A stretch of 18,728 nt of DNA from positions 1-18,728 of the forward strand of contig PKWQ01000123.1 of assembly GCA_003133265.1 (NCBI GenBank). The letters are read 5' to 3'. The translations under genes were made by a program, and so were the position numbers. Every line of letters begins with the position of its first letter. Position 1 is the stretch's first letter. The notes beneath the pieces were generated by a model, which saw nothing but the letters and a program-made list of their open reading frames with translations, searched no databases and was not told where the DNA came from. Of the stretch, positions 7,708 to 15,205 are shown piece by piece. This stretch comes from Acetobacteraceae bacterium. GTDB lineage: Bacteria > Pseudomonadota > Alphaproteobacteria > Acetobacterales > Acetobacteraceae.

Positions 7708-8223
7708 TCAGCGTGCCGGCGTCAGCAGCCTGAGCAGCCCCTTCAGCAACTGCGTCGGGCTGGGCGGGCAACCCGGAATGCGCAGATCGACCGGAATGGC
7801 CTCGGACACCGCTCCGATGCAGGCATAGCTGTCGGCGAACATCCCGCCATCGACGGCGCAATCCCCGGCGGCGACGACCCATTTCGGGCCGGGCGTGGCG
7901 ACCCAGGTGCGCCGCAGCGCCTCGCGCATGTTCTTCGTCACCGGCCCAGTGACCAGCAGCACGTCGGCGTGGCGCGGGCTGGCGACGAAGCGCAGGCCGA
8001 AACGCTCCAGATCGTAGAACGCATTGCCCAGCGCATTCACTTCCAGTTCGCAGCCGTTGCAGGAGCCGGCATCCACCTCGCGGATCGATAGGCTGTGCCC
8101 GAGCCGGCGCTGCGCCACCGCGTCGAGCTCGGTGGCCAGCGCCGCCAGATCCGCCGCATCCAGCACCGGCGGCGCTTCGGTAAGCGGGCGGTGCAACAGG
8201 CCTTCCAAGAATGTCTTGCGCAT
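7708..8223 (-). CDS. hyfI: NuoB/HyfI-like iron-sulfur subunit of a hydrogenase-related (Ehr) complex
   Basis: A 171-residue member of the NADH:quinone oxidoreductase 20 kDa family. It would hold one 4Fe-4S cluster (equivalent to N2 or the proximal hydrogenase cluster) and pass electrons to or from the large subunit. Cys55 and Cys58 lie in GSCNGCELE, Cys122 in AAGDCAVDGG, and Cys152 in IPGCPPSP; these four fit the expected ligands. The first pair is CxxC, the hydrogenase-type spacing, not the tandem Cys-Cys of true complex I. TGPVTKNM is the other family landmark. The start at 8223 is preferred over one 13 codons upstream, because AGGGGAGG lies just before it and the longer version would overlap the preceding gene. 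Confidence 0.92.
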   Translation of the reverse strand: MRKTFLEGLLHRPLTEAPPVLDAADLAALATELDAVAQRRLGHSLSIREVDAGSCNGCELEVNALGNAFYDLERFGLRFVASPRHADVLLVTGPVTKNMREALRRTWVATPGPKWVVAAGDCAVDGGMFADSYACIGAVSEAIPVDLRIPGCPPSPTQLLKGLLRLLTPAR

Positions 8224-8234
8224 TCCCGCCTCCC

Positions 8235-9758
8235 CTACAGATCGTGGCCGGAATAGGAGCAATTGAAGCTTTTATTACACAGCGGGAAGTCGGCGACGAT
8301 GTTGCCCTCGACCGCCGCTTCCACCAGCGGCCACTGGAACCAGGAGGCGTCGCGCAGATGGCATCGCGCGATACGTCCGTCCGCGCCGATCCGCAGCCAC
8401 GCCAGCACGTCGCCACGGAACGCCTCGACGATGGCGATCCCTTCGCGTGGCTCCTCGGCCCCGCGTTCCGCCACGGCAACACACACCGGTCCGTCGGGCA
8501 GCCGGTCGAGGATCTGCTCGATCAGGCCCAGGCTCTGCTCGATCTCGCGGATGCGTATCCACACGCGGGCATTGACGTCGCCCTCGTTCAGCACCGGCAC
8601 CTCGAAACTCAGCGTGTCGTATGGCGGGTAGCCGAGATTGCGCCGCGCGTCGAAATCGCGGCCCGACGCGCGGCCGACATGGCCGCCGGCACCGAAGCGC
8701 CGCGCCAGATCCGGATGGACGATGCCGGTGCTCGCCGTCCGGTCCTGCAAGGAGGCCGTGTTGTCGTAGAGCGCGACCAGCGGCGGAAAGCGCAAGCGCA
8801 GCTCCTTCAGCAATGCGCGGAGCAGCGCCACCCCGTCGGCATCCAGATCGGTGGCAACGCCGCCGGGAACGATCCGGTCCATCATCAGCCGATGCCCGAA
8901 GCAGCCGGCAGCAGCGCGCAGCACCCGTTCACGCAGGATGCCGCAATGGGCCAGCATGATCGAGAACGCCGCGTCGTTGCACACCCCGCCGATATCGCCG
9001 AAATGGTTGGCGATCCGCTCCAGTTCGGCCATCAGCGCGCGCAGCCACACCGCGCGCGCCGGCACCTCGATCTCCAGCGCCGCTTCCACCGCGCGGGCGA
9101 AGGCAAGCGCGTAGGCCACGGTGGAGTCGCCGGAGACGCGGCCCGCGAGCTTTGCCGCGCGGTCGAGGTCCGCGCCCCGCAGCAGCGCCTCCTGGCCCTT
9201 GTGGGTGTAGCCCAGCCGCGCCTCCAGCCGCACCACGGTCTCGCCGTCGGCGGTGAAGCGGAAATGGCCGGGTTCGATGATGCCGGCATGCACCGGCCCC
9301 ACCGGGATCTCGTGCAAATCGTCGCCTTCGACCGGCAGAAACTCGTAGGGCCGGGCTTGTCCGACCTCTCCCGGCGGGCTCGCCAGCGGCCGGGCGATGC
9401 CCCATGCGCCGTGATCCAGCCACGGCCGAGCATCCGACAGACCAACGGGGTCGAGGCCGAACAGATCGCGCGCGGCGCGCTCCAGCCGGATCGCCGGCGC
9501 ATGCACCTGACCGATCGAGGGAAACCTGCCATCGGGGCAGTCGATGCTGAACACCGCCACCGCCGGCCGCTCGCCGGCGCCCAGGACCGCCATGTGCATC
9601 GTTGCCGGCTCGCCCCACAGGCCGAGCAGCGTCAGTTCCCCGGCCGCGAGCCGGTCGGCCACATGGCGCCATGTCGGGGCGGTCAGCAGCGTCCTCGGCC
9701 AGGGACGATGCGCGCTGACCGGCTGACCGAGCGCCTGGAGTTCGGAGAGTGTGACCAT
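8235..9758 (-). CDS. hyfG: HyfG/HycE-like large subunit (NuoC-NuoD fusion) lacking NiFe ligands
   Basis: A 507-residue cytoplasmic subunit. Residues about 40-120 resemble NuoC (30 kDa), ending in FPSIGQVHAPAIRLERAARDLFGL; from about 150 it follows NuoD or the hydrogenase large subunit (EIPVGPVHAGIIEPGHFRF, then ARLGYTHKGQEALL). The same fusion occurs in HycE and HyfG. The proximal hydrogenase motif RxCGxC is RVSGDS here, with Ser209 and Ser212 in place of both cysteines. The distal DPCxxC is replaced by DFPLCNKSFNCSYSGHDL at the very C-terminus, with Cys494 and Cys500 spaced CX5C. A nickel-iron site therefore seems impossible, and the protein belongs with Ehr-type complexes. There is no C-terminal extension for protease processing as in real hydrogenases. 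Database entries for such proteins are often mislabelled as hydrogenase proteins. GAGGGA precedes the ATG. Confidence 0.9.
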   Translation of the reverse strand: MVTLSELQALGQPVSAHRPWPRTLLTAPTWRHVADRLAAGELTLLGLWGEPATMHMAVLGAGERPAVAVFSIDCPDGRFPSIGQVHAPAIRLERAARDLFGLDPVGLSDARPWLDHGAWGIARPLASPPGEVGQARPYEFLPVEGDDLHEIPVGPVHAGIIEPGHFRFTADGETVVRLEARLGYTHKGQEALLRGADLDRAAKLAGRVSGDSTVAYALAFARAVEAALEIEVPARAVWLRALMAELERIANHFGDIGGVCNDAAFSIMLAHCGILRERVLRAAAGCFGHRLMMDRIVPGGVATDLDADGVALLRALLKELRLRFPPLVALYDNTASLQDRTASTGIVHPDLARRFGAGGHVGRASGRDFDARRNLGYPPYDTLSFEVPVLNEGDVNARVWIRIREIEQSLGLIEQILDRLPDGPVCVAVAERGAEEPREGIAIVEAFRGDVLAWLRIGADGRIARCHLRDASWFQWPLVEAAVEGNIVADFPLCNKSFNCSYSGHDL

Positions 9759-9773
9759 GCCCGCGTCCCTCGC

Positions 9774-11222
9774 CTAGCCGAGCAGCGCCGCGACGTGCTG
9801 GAACCACGCCACCAGCGGTGCCGGCAGATAGATGCCGGCGATCAGCACCAGCGCGAGATGCGCGAACATCGGCACGTAGGACGCCCGCACCGGCCCGACC
9901 GGCCCACGCGGCGGGCCGAAGGCAAGTGCCGTCACCTGCATCAGCAGCGCGCCGAACGCCACCAGCAGCCCGAGCGCCAGCGCCACCGCCAGCAGCGGCT
10001 GGCGGGCAAAGGTGGAGCTGACCACCAGGAACTCGCTCATGAACACGCCGAACGGCGGCAGCCCGGCGATCGCCGCCACGCCGACGACCAGACCCCAGCC
10101 GAGCACCGGATGGCTTTCCGTCAGTCCGCCAATATCGGCGATCTTCTGCGTGCCCTTCACCTGCGCCACATGGCCGACCGAGAAGAAGATGGCGGACTTG
10201 GTCAGGCTGTGCATCGTCATCTGCAACAGCCCGGCGAAGTTGCCGAGCGGCCCGGCCATGCCGAACGAGAAAACGATGATCCCCATATGCTCGATCGAGG
10301 AATAGGCGAACAGGCGTTTGATGTCGCGCCGCCGGTACAGCATGAAGCCGGCGAAGATCAGCGACAGCAGCCCGAGCGTGACCATCAGCGGCCCCGGCGC
10401 GATCGCACCCGGGTTCGCCGCCAGCAGCATCTTGAAGCGCAGCAGCGCATACAGCGCCACATTCAGCAGCAGGCCGGACAGCACCGCGGAGATCGGCGTC
10501 GGGCCCTCGGCGTGCGCGTCCGGCAGCCAGGCATGCAGCGGCACCAGCCCGACCTTGGTGCCGTAGCCCAGCAGCAGGAACACGAAGGCGACGTTGAGCA
10601 GGGCGGGGTCGAACTCGGCGACCCGGCTGATCAGCACCGTCCAGACCATCGCGTCCAGCCCCTCGCCCACCACCGGGCGGGCGGCGAGATAGACCAGGAT
10701 GGTACCGAACAGCGCCAGCGCGATGCCGACGCTGCCCAGGATGAAATATTTCCACGCCGCCTCGATCGCCTGATGCGTGCGGTAGATGCCGACCATCACC
10801 ACGGTGGTGAGCGTCGCCAGTTCCACCGCCACCCACATCAGGCCGATATTGTTGGCGACCAGCGCGAGATTCATGCCGAACATCATCAACTGGTACATCG
10901 CGTGGTAGAACCGCAGATACCCCAGCGTCAGATGGCCGGATTCCAGTTCGTGGCTGATATAGCTGGCGCTGAACCAGCTTGTCGTGAAGCCGACGAAGGT
11001 GTTCAGCACGATGAACACCACGTTCAGATCGTCGATCGCCAGATACTGGCTGATAGGGGGGCGGTCGAACAGCAGGGAAACCGCGATCAGGAACGACAGC
11101 AGGCTCGCCACCACGTTGATGCCGGCGGACAGCCGATAGCCCGACAGCGCCGCCAGCACCGCCGCGGCGACCACCGGCGTGACCAGCACGGCAATGACGG
11201 GATTGAACGGCAGCGCCAGCAT
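9774..11222 (-). CDS. hyfF: HyfF-like antiporter-type proton-translocating membrane subunit
   Basis: A 482-residue integral membrane protein with about 14 hydrophobic segments, homologous to NuoL/M/N and Mrp antiporter subunits. Residues expected for ion translocation are kept: Glu134 in VAVELATLTT, Lys223 in GYGTKVGLVPLHAWLPDAHA, and His338 and Lys342 in MHSLTKSAIFFSVGH. PTPISAVLSG is a strong family signature. The frame is open far upstream, but the start at 11222 overlaps the hyfE-like stop as TGATG, the layout expected for coupled genes, and gives the usual length. It should sit in the cytoplasmic membrane and move protons or sodium when driven by redox work in HyfG/HyfI. It has no lateral-helix extension. 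Confidence 0.93.
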   Translation of the reverse strand: MLALPFNPVIAVLVTPVVAAAVLAALSGYRLSAGINVVASLLSFLIAVSLLFDRPPISQYLAIDDLNVVFIVLNTFVGFTTSWFSASYISHELESGHLTLGYLRFYHAMYQLMMFGMNLALVANNIGLMWVAVELATLTTVVMVGIYRTHQAIEAAWKYFILGSVGIALALFGTILVYLAARPVVGEGLDAMVWTVLISRVAEFDPALLNVAFVFLLLGYGTKVGLVPLHAWLPDAHAEGPTPISAVLSGLLLNVALYALLRFKMLLAANPGAIAPGPLMVTLGLLSLIFAGFMLYRRRDIKRLFAYSSIEHMGIIVFSFGMAGPLGNFAGLLQMTMHSLTKSAIFFSVGHVAQVKGTQKIADIGGLTESHPVLGWGLVVGVAAIAGLPPFGVFMSEFLVVSSTFARQPLLAVALALGLLVAFGALLMQVTALAFGPPRGPVGPVRASYVPMFAHLALVLIAGIYLPAPLVAWFQHVAALLG

Positions 11223-11881
11223 CAATGCTCTCCCCTGAAACGGTCCAGCGCCTGATCGTCCACCGTGTCGAAACGCTCGCGGATGCGGAACAGGAAGATG
11301 CCGATGACGATGAAGGCGATCAGGATCGAGAACGCGACGCTGATCTCCACCACCAGCGGCATCCCCTGCGCGCCGGTCGCCGCCAGCACGATGCCGTTTT
11401 CCAGTGACATGAAGCCGACGATCTGGCTGACCGCGTTGCGGCGCGTGACCATCATCAGCAGCCCGATCAGCAGCACCGACAGCGCAAGCGCGATGTCCTC
11501 GCGCGCCATCGGGTCGGAATGCGTGGTGACGGGAAGCATGACCTCCATCGACAGCGCCACCAGGGCGATGGCCACCAGCATGGTCAGGCCGATGCCCACC
11601 ACCGTCTCCACCTCCCGGTGGATGCCCATGCGGAAGACCATGCGCCGCAGTGCCATCGGAATGACGATGGCCTTGAAGCCGAGCGCGAGGGCGACGGTGA
11701 TGTAGAGATGCGGAGCGTGCTGGATGTAAGCCTGCCACGCCACCGACAGCGCCAGCATGATGGCGTGCAGGGCCAGCACGTTCAGCAGCGAATAGAGCCG
11801 GTCCTGGTACAGCATCATGAAGCTGACCAACACCAGGCCGCCGGCCAGCATGTGCGCGACGTCGAATGAGAAGCTAGCCAT
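11222..11881 (-). CDS. hyfE: HyfE-like membrane subunit
   Basis: A 219-residue hydrophobic protein with about six or seven membrane segments and a short charged C-terminal tail (FRIRERFDTVDDQALDRF). The first half matches HyfE (MLAGGLVLVSFMMLYQDRLYSLLNVLALHAIMLA, split over two helices). The second half, with RRNAVSQIVGFMSLENGIVLAA, resembles NuoK/MrpC-like helices; Glu in SLENGIV is the family's conserved intramembrane acid. It probably bridges the antiporter subunits and the core of the complex. The ATG overlaps the hyfC-like stop as TAATG, and its own stop overlaps the next start, so it is firmly inside the operon. Confidence 0.92.
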   Translation of the reverse strand: MASFSFDVAHMLAGGLVLVSFMMLYQDRLYSLLNVLALHAIMLALSVAWQAYIQHAPHLYITVALALGFKAIVIPMALRRMVFRMGIHREVETVVGIGLTMLVAIALVALSMEVMLPVTTHSDPMAREDIALALSVLLIGLLMMVTRRNAVSQIVGFMSLENGIVLAATGAQGMPLVVEISVAFSILIAFIVIGIFLFRIRERFDTVDDQALDRFRGEH

Positions 11882-12831
11882 TACAGGCTCCTCGATACGA
11901 ACAGCAGCAGCGTGCCGAGCAGGCCCAGCATCAGCGCCACGCCCAGGAAGTCGGGAACCCGGAAGACCCGCATCTTGGCGATGGAGGTCTCGAAGCCCGC
12001 CAGCAACAGCCCGCCCACGGCGAGCTTCACCACATAGCTGCCGGCGCCGATGGCATACGCGCGCAGGCTCGGCTCGCCATGGGCCATGCCGGGGGGGAAG
12101 AAGATGCAGGCGATCAGAGAGACATACAGCAGCAGCTTGAGCATGGCGGCGAACTCGATCATCGCCAGATGCCGGCCGGAATATTCCAGCACCATCGCCT
12201 CATGCACCATGGTCAGCTCCAGGTGCGTCGCCGGGTTGTCGACCGGGATGCGCGCGTTCTCGGCGAGGGCGACGATGATGAAGCCGAATAGGGCAAGCGC
12301 CAGGGAAACGCGCAGCCCCTCCGCGAACATGACGTTCGCTATCGTGGACAGCTGCGTCGAACCGGCGACCAGGGCGACGGTGAAGACGAGCACGATCATC
12401 GCCGGCTCGGCGAGCGAGGCGAACAGCACCTCGCGGCTCGACCCGATGCCGCCGAAGCTGGTGCCGATGTCGAGCGCGGCCAGCGCCAGCAGGAAGCGCG
12501 CGCTGCCCAGCATTGCGATGATCGCGATCAGATCGCCCGACCAGCTGAACAACAGGCCCGTGGCGAAGGTCGGCACCAGGGCGGCGGCGACCCAGGTGAC
12601 GGCACAGATGACATAGGGCACGACACGGAACAGCCAGGAGGCGTTCTCGGCCAGCACCACATCCTTGCCGAGCAGGCGGCGAAGATCGCGGTAGGGCTGG
12701 ATCAGCGACGGCCCCTGGCGGCGCATCAGCCGCGCCTTCGCCTTGCGCACCAGTCCGGTCAGCAGCGGCGCCAGCAGCAGCACCAGCAGCATCTGCGCGC
12801 CCTGGAAGGCGAGAGCCTGAATTATTGCCAC
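11881..12831 (-). CDS. hyfC: HyfC/NuoH-like membrane anchor subunit
   Basis: A 316-residue membrane protein of the complex I subunit 1 family with about eight membrane helices. It couples the hydrophilic HyfG/HyfI module to the membrane arm. Landmarks are the basic loop LTGLVRKAKARLMRRQGPS (25-42) with IQPYRDLRRLLGK next, and the block ENARIPVDNPATHLELTMVH (191-210), which holds the conserved acidic residues of this family. I use the GTG at 12831, which overlaps the hyfB-like stop and gives the familiar start (V/M)AIIQALAFQGAQ. The first in-frame ATG, 13 codons later, would cut into the first helix. No strong ribosome binding site precedes the GTG, which suits translational coupling. Confidence 0.88.
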   Translation of the reverse strand: MAIIQALAFQGAQMLLVLLLAPLLTGLVRKAKARLMRRQGPSLIQPYRDLRRLLGKDVVLAENASWLFRVVPYVICAVTWVAAALVPTFATGLLFSWSGDLIAIIAMLGSARFLLALAALDIGTSFGGIGSSREVLFASLAEPAMIVLVFTVALVAGSTQLSTIANVMFAEGLRVSLALALFGFIIVALAENARIPVDNPATHLELTMVHEAMVLEYSGRHLAMIEFAAMLKLLLYVSLIACIFFPPGMAHGEPSLRAYAIGAGSYVVKLAVGGLLLAGFETSIAKMRVFRVPDFLGVALMLGLLGTLLLFVSRSL

Positions 12832-14831
12832 AGCGCGAGTGCCAGCAGCAGGAAGACCAGGGCGACGAAGACAAAGCCGAGATAGCGGCGGATGGTCAGG
12901 AATTGCAGCATGTTGAGCCGCTCGGAAGCGAACGCCACCCCCGCCACGATCGGTTCGTAGAGCATCTCCCATGCCATATCGTGCCGGGTCTTGCGGATGC
13001 GCGCCGGCCCCATCTCGCCCGGCGCCGGCATCTCGACGCGTTCGCTGGAACGGAACACGTAGCTGCCGAACACGCGGCGGATCGGCTGGGAGAGGCTGGC
13101 CGCGCTGTACTGCGTCAGCGGCCCGAGCCCCGGATAGCCGCAATCCCACAGCCCCGCCCGCCGGACCACGCGCGAGGCGAGCCGGTGCACGACGAAGGCG
13201 GCGAGGATGGCCGAGGACGCCGAGAACAGGAAGATCATCAGCCCGTTGTAGGAACTGCGGCTGTCGGCGATCGGCACGATCGAGAGCCAAGGCAGGCTGA
13301 GTTGCGGCGGCATGCGCGCGCCCACCAGCCCATGCACCGCCGGCGCCAGCCCGTCGATCACCAGGCCGGGGAAAACGCCCGTCACCACGCACAGCGCCGC
13401 GAAGCCGATCATCGCGGCCAGCGAGTAGCGGTCCGCCTCATGCGCCTGCTCAGTCACCGCCGAACGCGGCCGGCCGAGATAGGTGATGCCGAAGGCGCGC
13501 ACGAAGCAGGCCGCCGCCAGCGCCGCCGCCAGCGCGAGCAACGTGCCGACGGTGGGCACCAGCAGCTTCAACCCCCATTGCGGCAGATCGGGACTGACCA
13601 GGATGCTCTGGAACATCAGCCACTCCGACGCGAAGCCGTTCAATGGCGGCAGCGCGGAGATCGCCAGGCAGGCGATCAGGAACGCGGCCGAGGAATAGGG
13701 CATTCGGTGGATCAGCCCGCCCAGCCGCTCGATATTCAGCTCGCCCGTCGCCACCAGCACGGTGCCGGAACCGAAGAACAGCACGCTCTTGAACAGCATG
13801 TGGTTGAAGGCGTGGAACAGCGCCGCCGTCAGCGCCAGCGCCGCCGCCCCGGCCATGCCGTTGGCGCGGAACGCGATCGCCAGACCGAGGCCGAGGAAGA
13901 CGATGCCGATATTCTCGATCGTGCTGTAGGCCAGCAGCCGCTTCAGGTCGCGCTCCATCAGCGCGTAGAGCACGCCGAGTGCCGCCGTGGTGCCGCCGAT
14001 GCTCAGCACCGGGAGGCTCCACCACCATTCGGGCGGGCCGAGCAGGTCGAACACGATGCGTACGAAGGCATAGATCGCCACCTTGGTCATCACCCCCGAC
14101 ATCAGCGCCGAGACGTGGCTGGGTGCTGCGGGATGGGCCAGCGGCAGCCAGACATGCAGCGGCACCAGACCGGCCTTCGAGCCGGCCCCCAGCAGCGACA
14201 GCGACAGCACCAGCGCGACCAGCACCGTCGAGGAATGCGCCGTCTCGCGCATCGCGGCGAAAGCGTAGTTGCCCCCCGGCCCAGCGAGCAGGCCGAAGGC
14301 GAGCAGCAGCGCCAGGCTGCCGAAGGTGGCCATCAGCAGATAGATGTAAGCGGCGCGCGTGTTCTCCCGGTCCCGATGGTGCGACAGCACCAACGCCCAG
14401 GAGGAGAGCGACATCAGCTCCCAGCAGAACAGGAAGCTGAAGGCATCGTCGGCGACGACGACCAGGGTCATGCCGGCGAGGAAGGCCGGATAGAACGGCA
14501 GCACCCGGAGCGGCTCGTGCTCGTGGCGCCCGTAGCCGAGCGCATACAGACTGGCCCCGGCGCCGCCGATCGTGATGATGGCGAGAAAGAACGCACCGAG
14601 CGCGTCCAGCCGGAAATGCGCGCCGAGCCATGGCAGCCCGAGCGGCAAGACGATGGTGGACGGCTCGCCGGCGATCGACATGCCGGCAATCACGGTACCG
14701 GCGATGCAGACCAGCAGGCTGCCGCCATAGATCAGCGGCCGACCCGCCCCGGTGCGTCCGCACACGACGCCGAGCACCGCCAGCACGAGCAGGGCAGCGG
14801 CACCGGACAGGACAAGCGCCACCATGCTCAT
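12822..14831 (-). CDS. hyfB: HyfB-like antiporter-type proton-translocating membrane subunit
   Basis: A 669-residue polytopic membrane protein of the NuoL/HyfB family. Charged residues expected in the proton channel are present: Glu138 in FLFCWELMSLSSWALVL, Lys219 in GAGSKAGLVPLHVWLPLAHP, Lys250 in SGVMTKVAIYAF, and His340, His344 and Lys348 in FHAFNHMLFKSVLFFGSG. The C-terminus carries an extra soluble stretch (about 560-630, RAGLWDCGYPGLGPLTQYSA) and a final membrane helix, as in HyfB and Mrp-like proteins of this type. The ATG at 14831 overlaps the regulator's stop codon as ATGA; a second ATG two codons later is an alternative. It is the largest protein of the complex. Confidence 0.93.
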   Translation of the reverse strand: MSMVALVLSGAAALLVLAVLGVVCGRTGAGRPLIYGGSLLVCIAGTVIAGMSIAGEPSTIVLPLGLPWLGAHFRLDALGAFFLAIITIGGAGASLYALGYGRHEHEPLRVLPFYPAFLAGMTLVVVADDAFSFLFCWELMSLSSWALVLSHHRDRENTRAAYIYLLMATFGSLALLLAFGLLAGPGGNYAFAAMRETAHSSTVLVALVLSLSLLGAGSKAGLVPLHVWLPLAHPAAPSHVSALMSGVMTKVAIYAFVRIVFDLLGPPEWWWSLPVLSIGGTTAALGVLYALMERDLKRLLAYSTIENIGIVFLGLGLAIAFRANGMAGAAALALTAALFHAFNHMLFKSVLFFGSGTVLVATGELNIERLGGLIHRMPYSSAAFLIACLAISALPPLNGFASEWLMFQSILVSPDLPQWGLKLLVPTVGTLLALAAALAAACFVRAFGITYLGRPRSAVTEQAHEADRYSLAAMIGFAALCVVTGVFPGLVIDGLAPAVHGLVGARMPPQLSLPWLSIVPIADSRSSYNGLMIFLFSASSAILAAFVVHRLASRVVRRAGLWDCGYPGLGPLTQYSAASLSQPIRRVFGSYVFRSSERVEMPAPGEMGPARIRKTRHDMAWEMLYEPIVAGVAFASERLNMLQFLTIRRYLGFVFVALVFLLLALALWQ

Positions 14832-15079
14832 GGCGCTCGCGCCAGCCGGACGCCACGGCCGCCGCCGGGACTGGCGGCACCCTCGCCGATCAGCACGATC
14901 CCGGCGCTTTCCAGCCCGGCGACGATCTTCATCAGCGAATCCACATTGCTGCGGATGACGCCGTCGCTGGCTTCCATGCGCTGGATCGTCGGCAACGACA
15001 GCCCGGCGAGCGCCGCGAGGCTCCGCTGATCGACGCCCAGCAACGCGCGGGCCGCTCTGATCTGTGCCGCTGTGATCAT
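14828..15079 (-). CDS. XRE-family helix-turn-helix regulator at the head of the hyf-like operon
   Basis: An 83-residue DNA-binding protein. Residues 1-60 form a Cro/C1-type helix-turn-helix (ITAAQIRAARALLGVDQRSL, then LAGLSLPTIQRMEAS), followed by a short helix and strand (LESAGIVLIGEG) and a loose glycine- and arginine-rich tail. This small architecture is common in alphaproteobacteria. No sensor domain is visible. It shares four bases (ATGA) with the hyfB-like gene, so regulator and complex are translated together. GGAG lies only one base from the ATG, so initiation may be weak. The promoter upstream contains an inverted repeat that may be its own operator (inference). Confidence 0.88.
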   Translation of the reverse strand: MITAAQIRAARALLGVDQRSLAALAGLSLPTIQRMEASDGVIRSNVDSLMKIVAGLESAGIVLIGEGAASPGGGRGVRLARAP

Positions 15080-15118
15080 ACTCCGCTCAGGTCCAGTTAG
15101 GCTGACATCAAGGCTCCA

Positions 15119-15138
15119 AAGAACTATCGCGCATTCTT
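15119..15138. promoter_or_regulatory. Inverted repeat over the -10 region, possible XRE operator
   Basis: AAGAA (15119-15123) and TTCTT (15134-15138) are exact inverse complements around a 10-base spacer. The element covers the predicted -10 box and the likely start site. Half-sites one helical turn apart fit dimeric helix-turn-helix binding. Five-base arms are short, so chance cannot be excluded. Confidence 0.35.
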
Positions 15139-15151
15139 CCTAGGCTTTCAA
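15123..15151 (-). promoter_or_regulatory. sigma70-like promoter of the xre-hyf operon
   Basis: On the minus strand TTGAAA (15151-15146) and GATAGT (15128-15123) are separated by exactly 17 bases. They match the -35 consensus at 5 of 6 positions and the -10 at 4 of 6. Transcription would start near 15116, about 37 bases before the xre ATG. This is the only good match in the 126-bp gap and the only clear place from which the whole operon could be read. Confidence 0.5.
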
Positions 15152-15182
15152 GCATGGGAAGTGATGTATGGAACATCTTTAT

Positions 15183-15198
15183 GCCGGGCGCCGCCGGC
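15183..15198 (-). terminator. GC-rich stem-loop after the GMC oxidoreductase gene
   Basis: GCCGG (15183-15187) and CCGGC (15194-15198) form a 5-bp stem with a 6-base loop eight bases past the GMC stop codon. No T-run follows on the minus strand, so it is at best a weak terminator separating the GMC gene from the hyf-like operon. Confidence 0.22.
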
Positions 15199-15205
15199 TG
15201 GCCTG

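Noticed and set aside
8211..11255. A 1014-codon open frame on the plus strand opposite hyfG and hyfF
   Set aside because: Its translation is full of His, Gln and Arg with no recognisable domain. It is the mirror of high-GC codon bias in the real genes on the other strand.
7708..14831. Interpretation as a working hydrogenase-4 or formate hydrogenlyase
   Set aside because: The large subunit lacks both nickel-iron cysteine pairs. There is no formate dehydrogenase, ferredoxin subunit or hyp gene in the window.
7708..14831. Interpretation as respiratory complex I (nuo) or an Mrp antiporter
   Set aside because: The HyfE subunit, the fused NuoC-NuoD and the CxxC form of the NuoB-like subunit point to the hydrogenase-4 branch. 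Mrp operons lack NuoB/D/H-like subunits.
12825..15029. A 734-codon open frame on the plus strand opposite hyfB
   Set aside because: Same low-complexity composition (His/Gln/Arg-rich). The minus strand encodes a clear membrane protein over the same bases.
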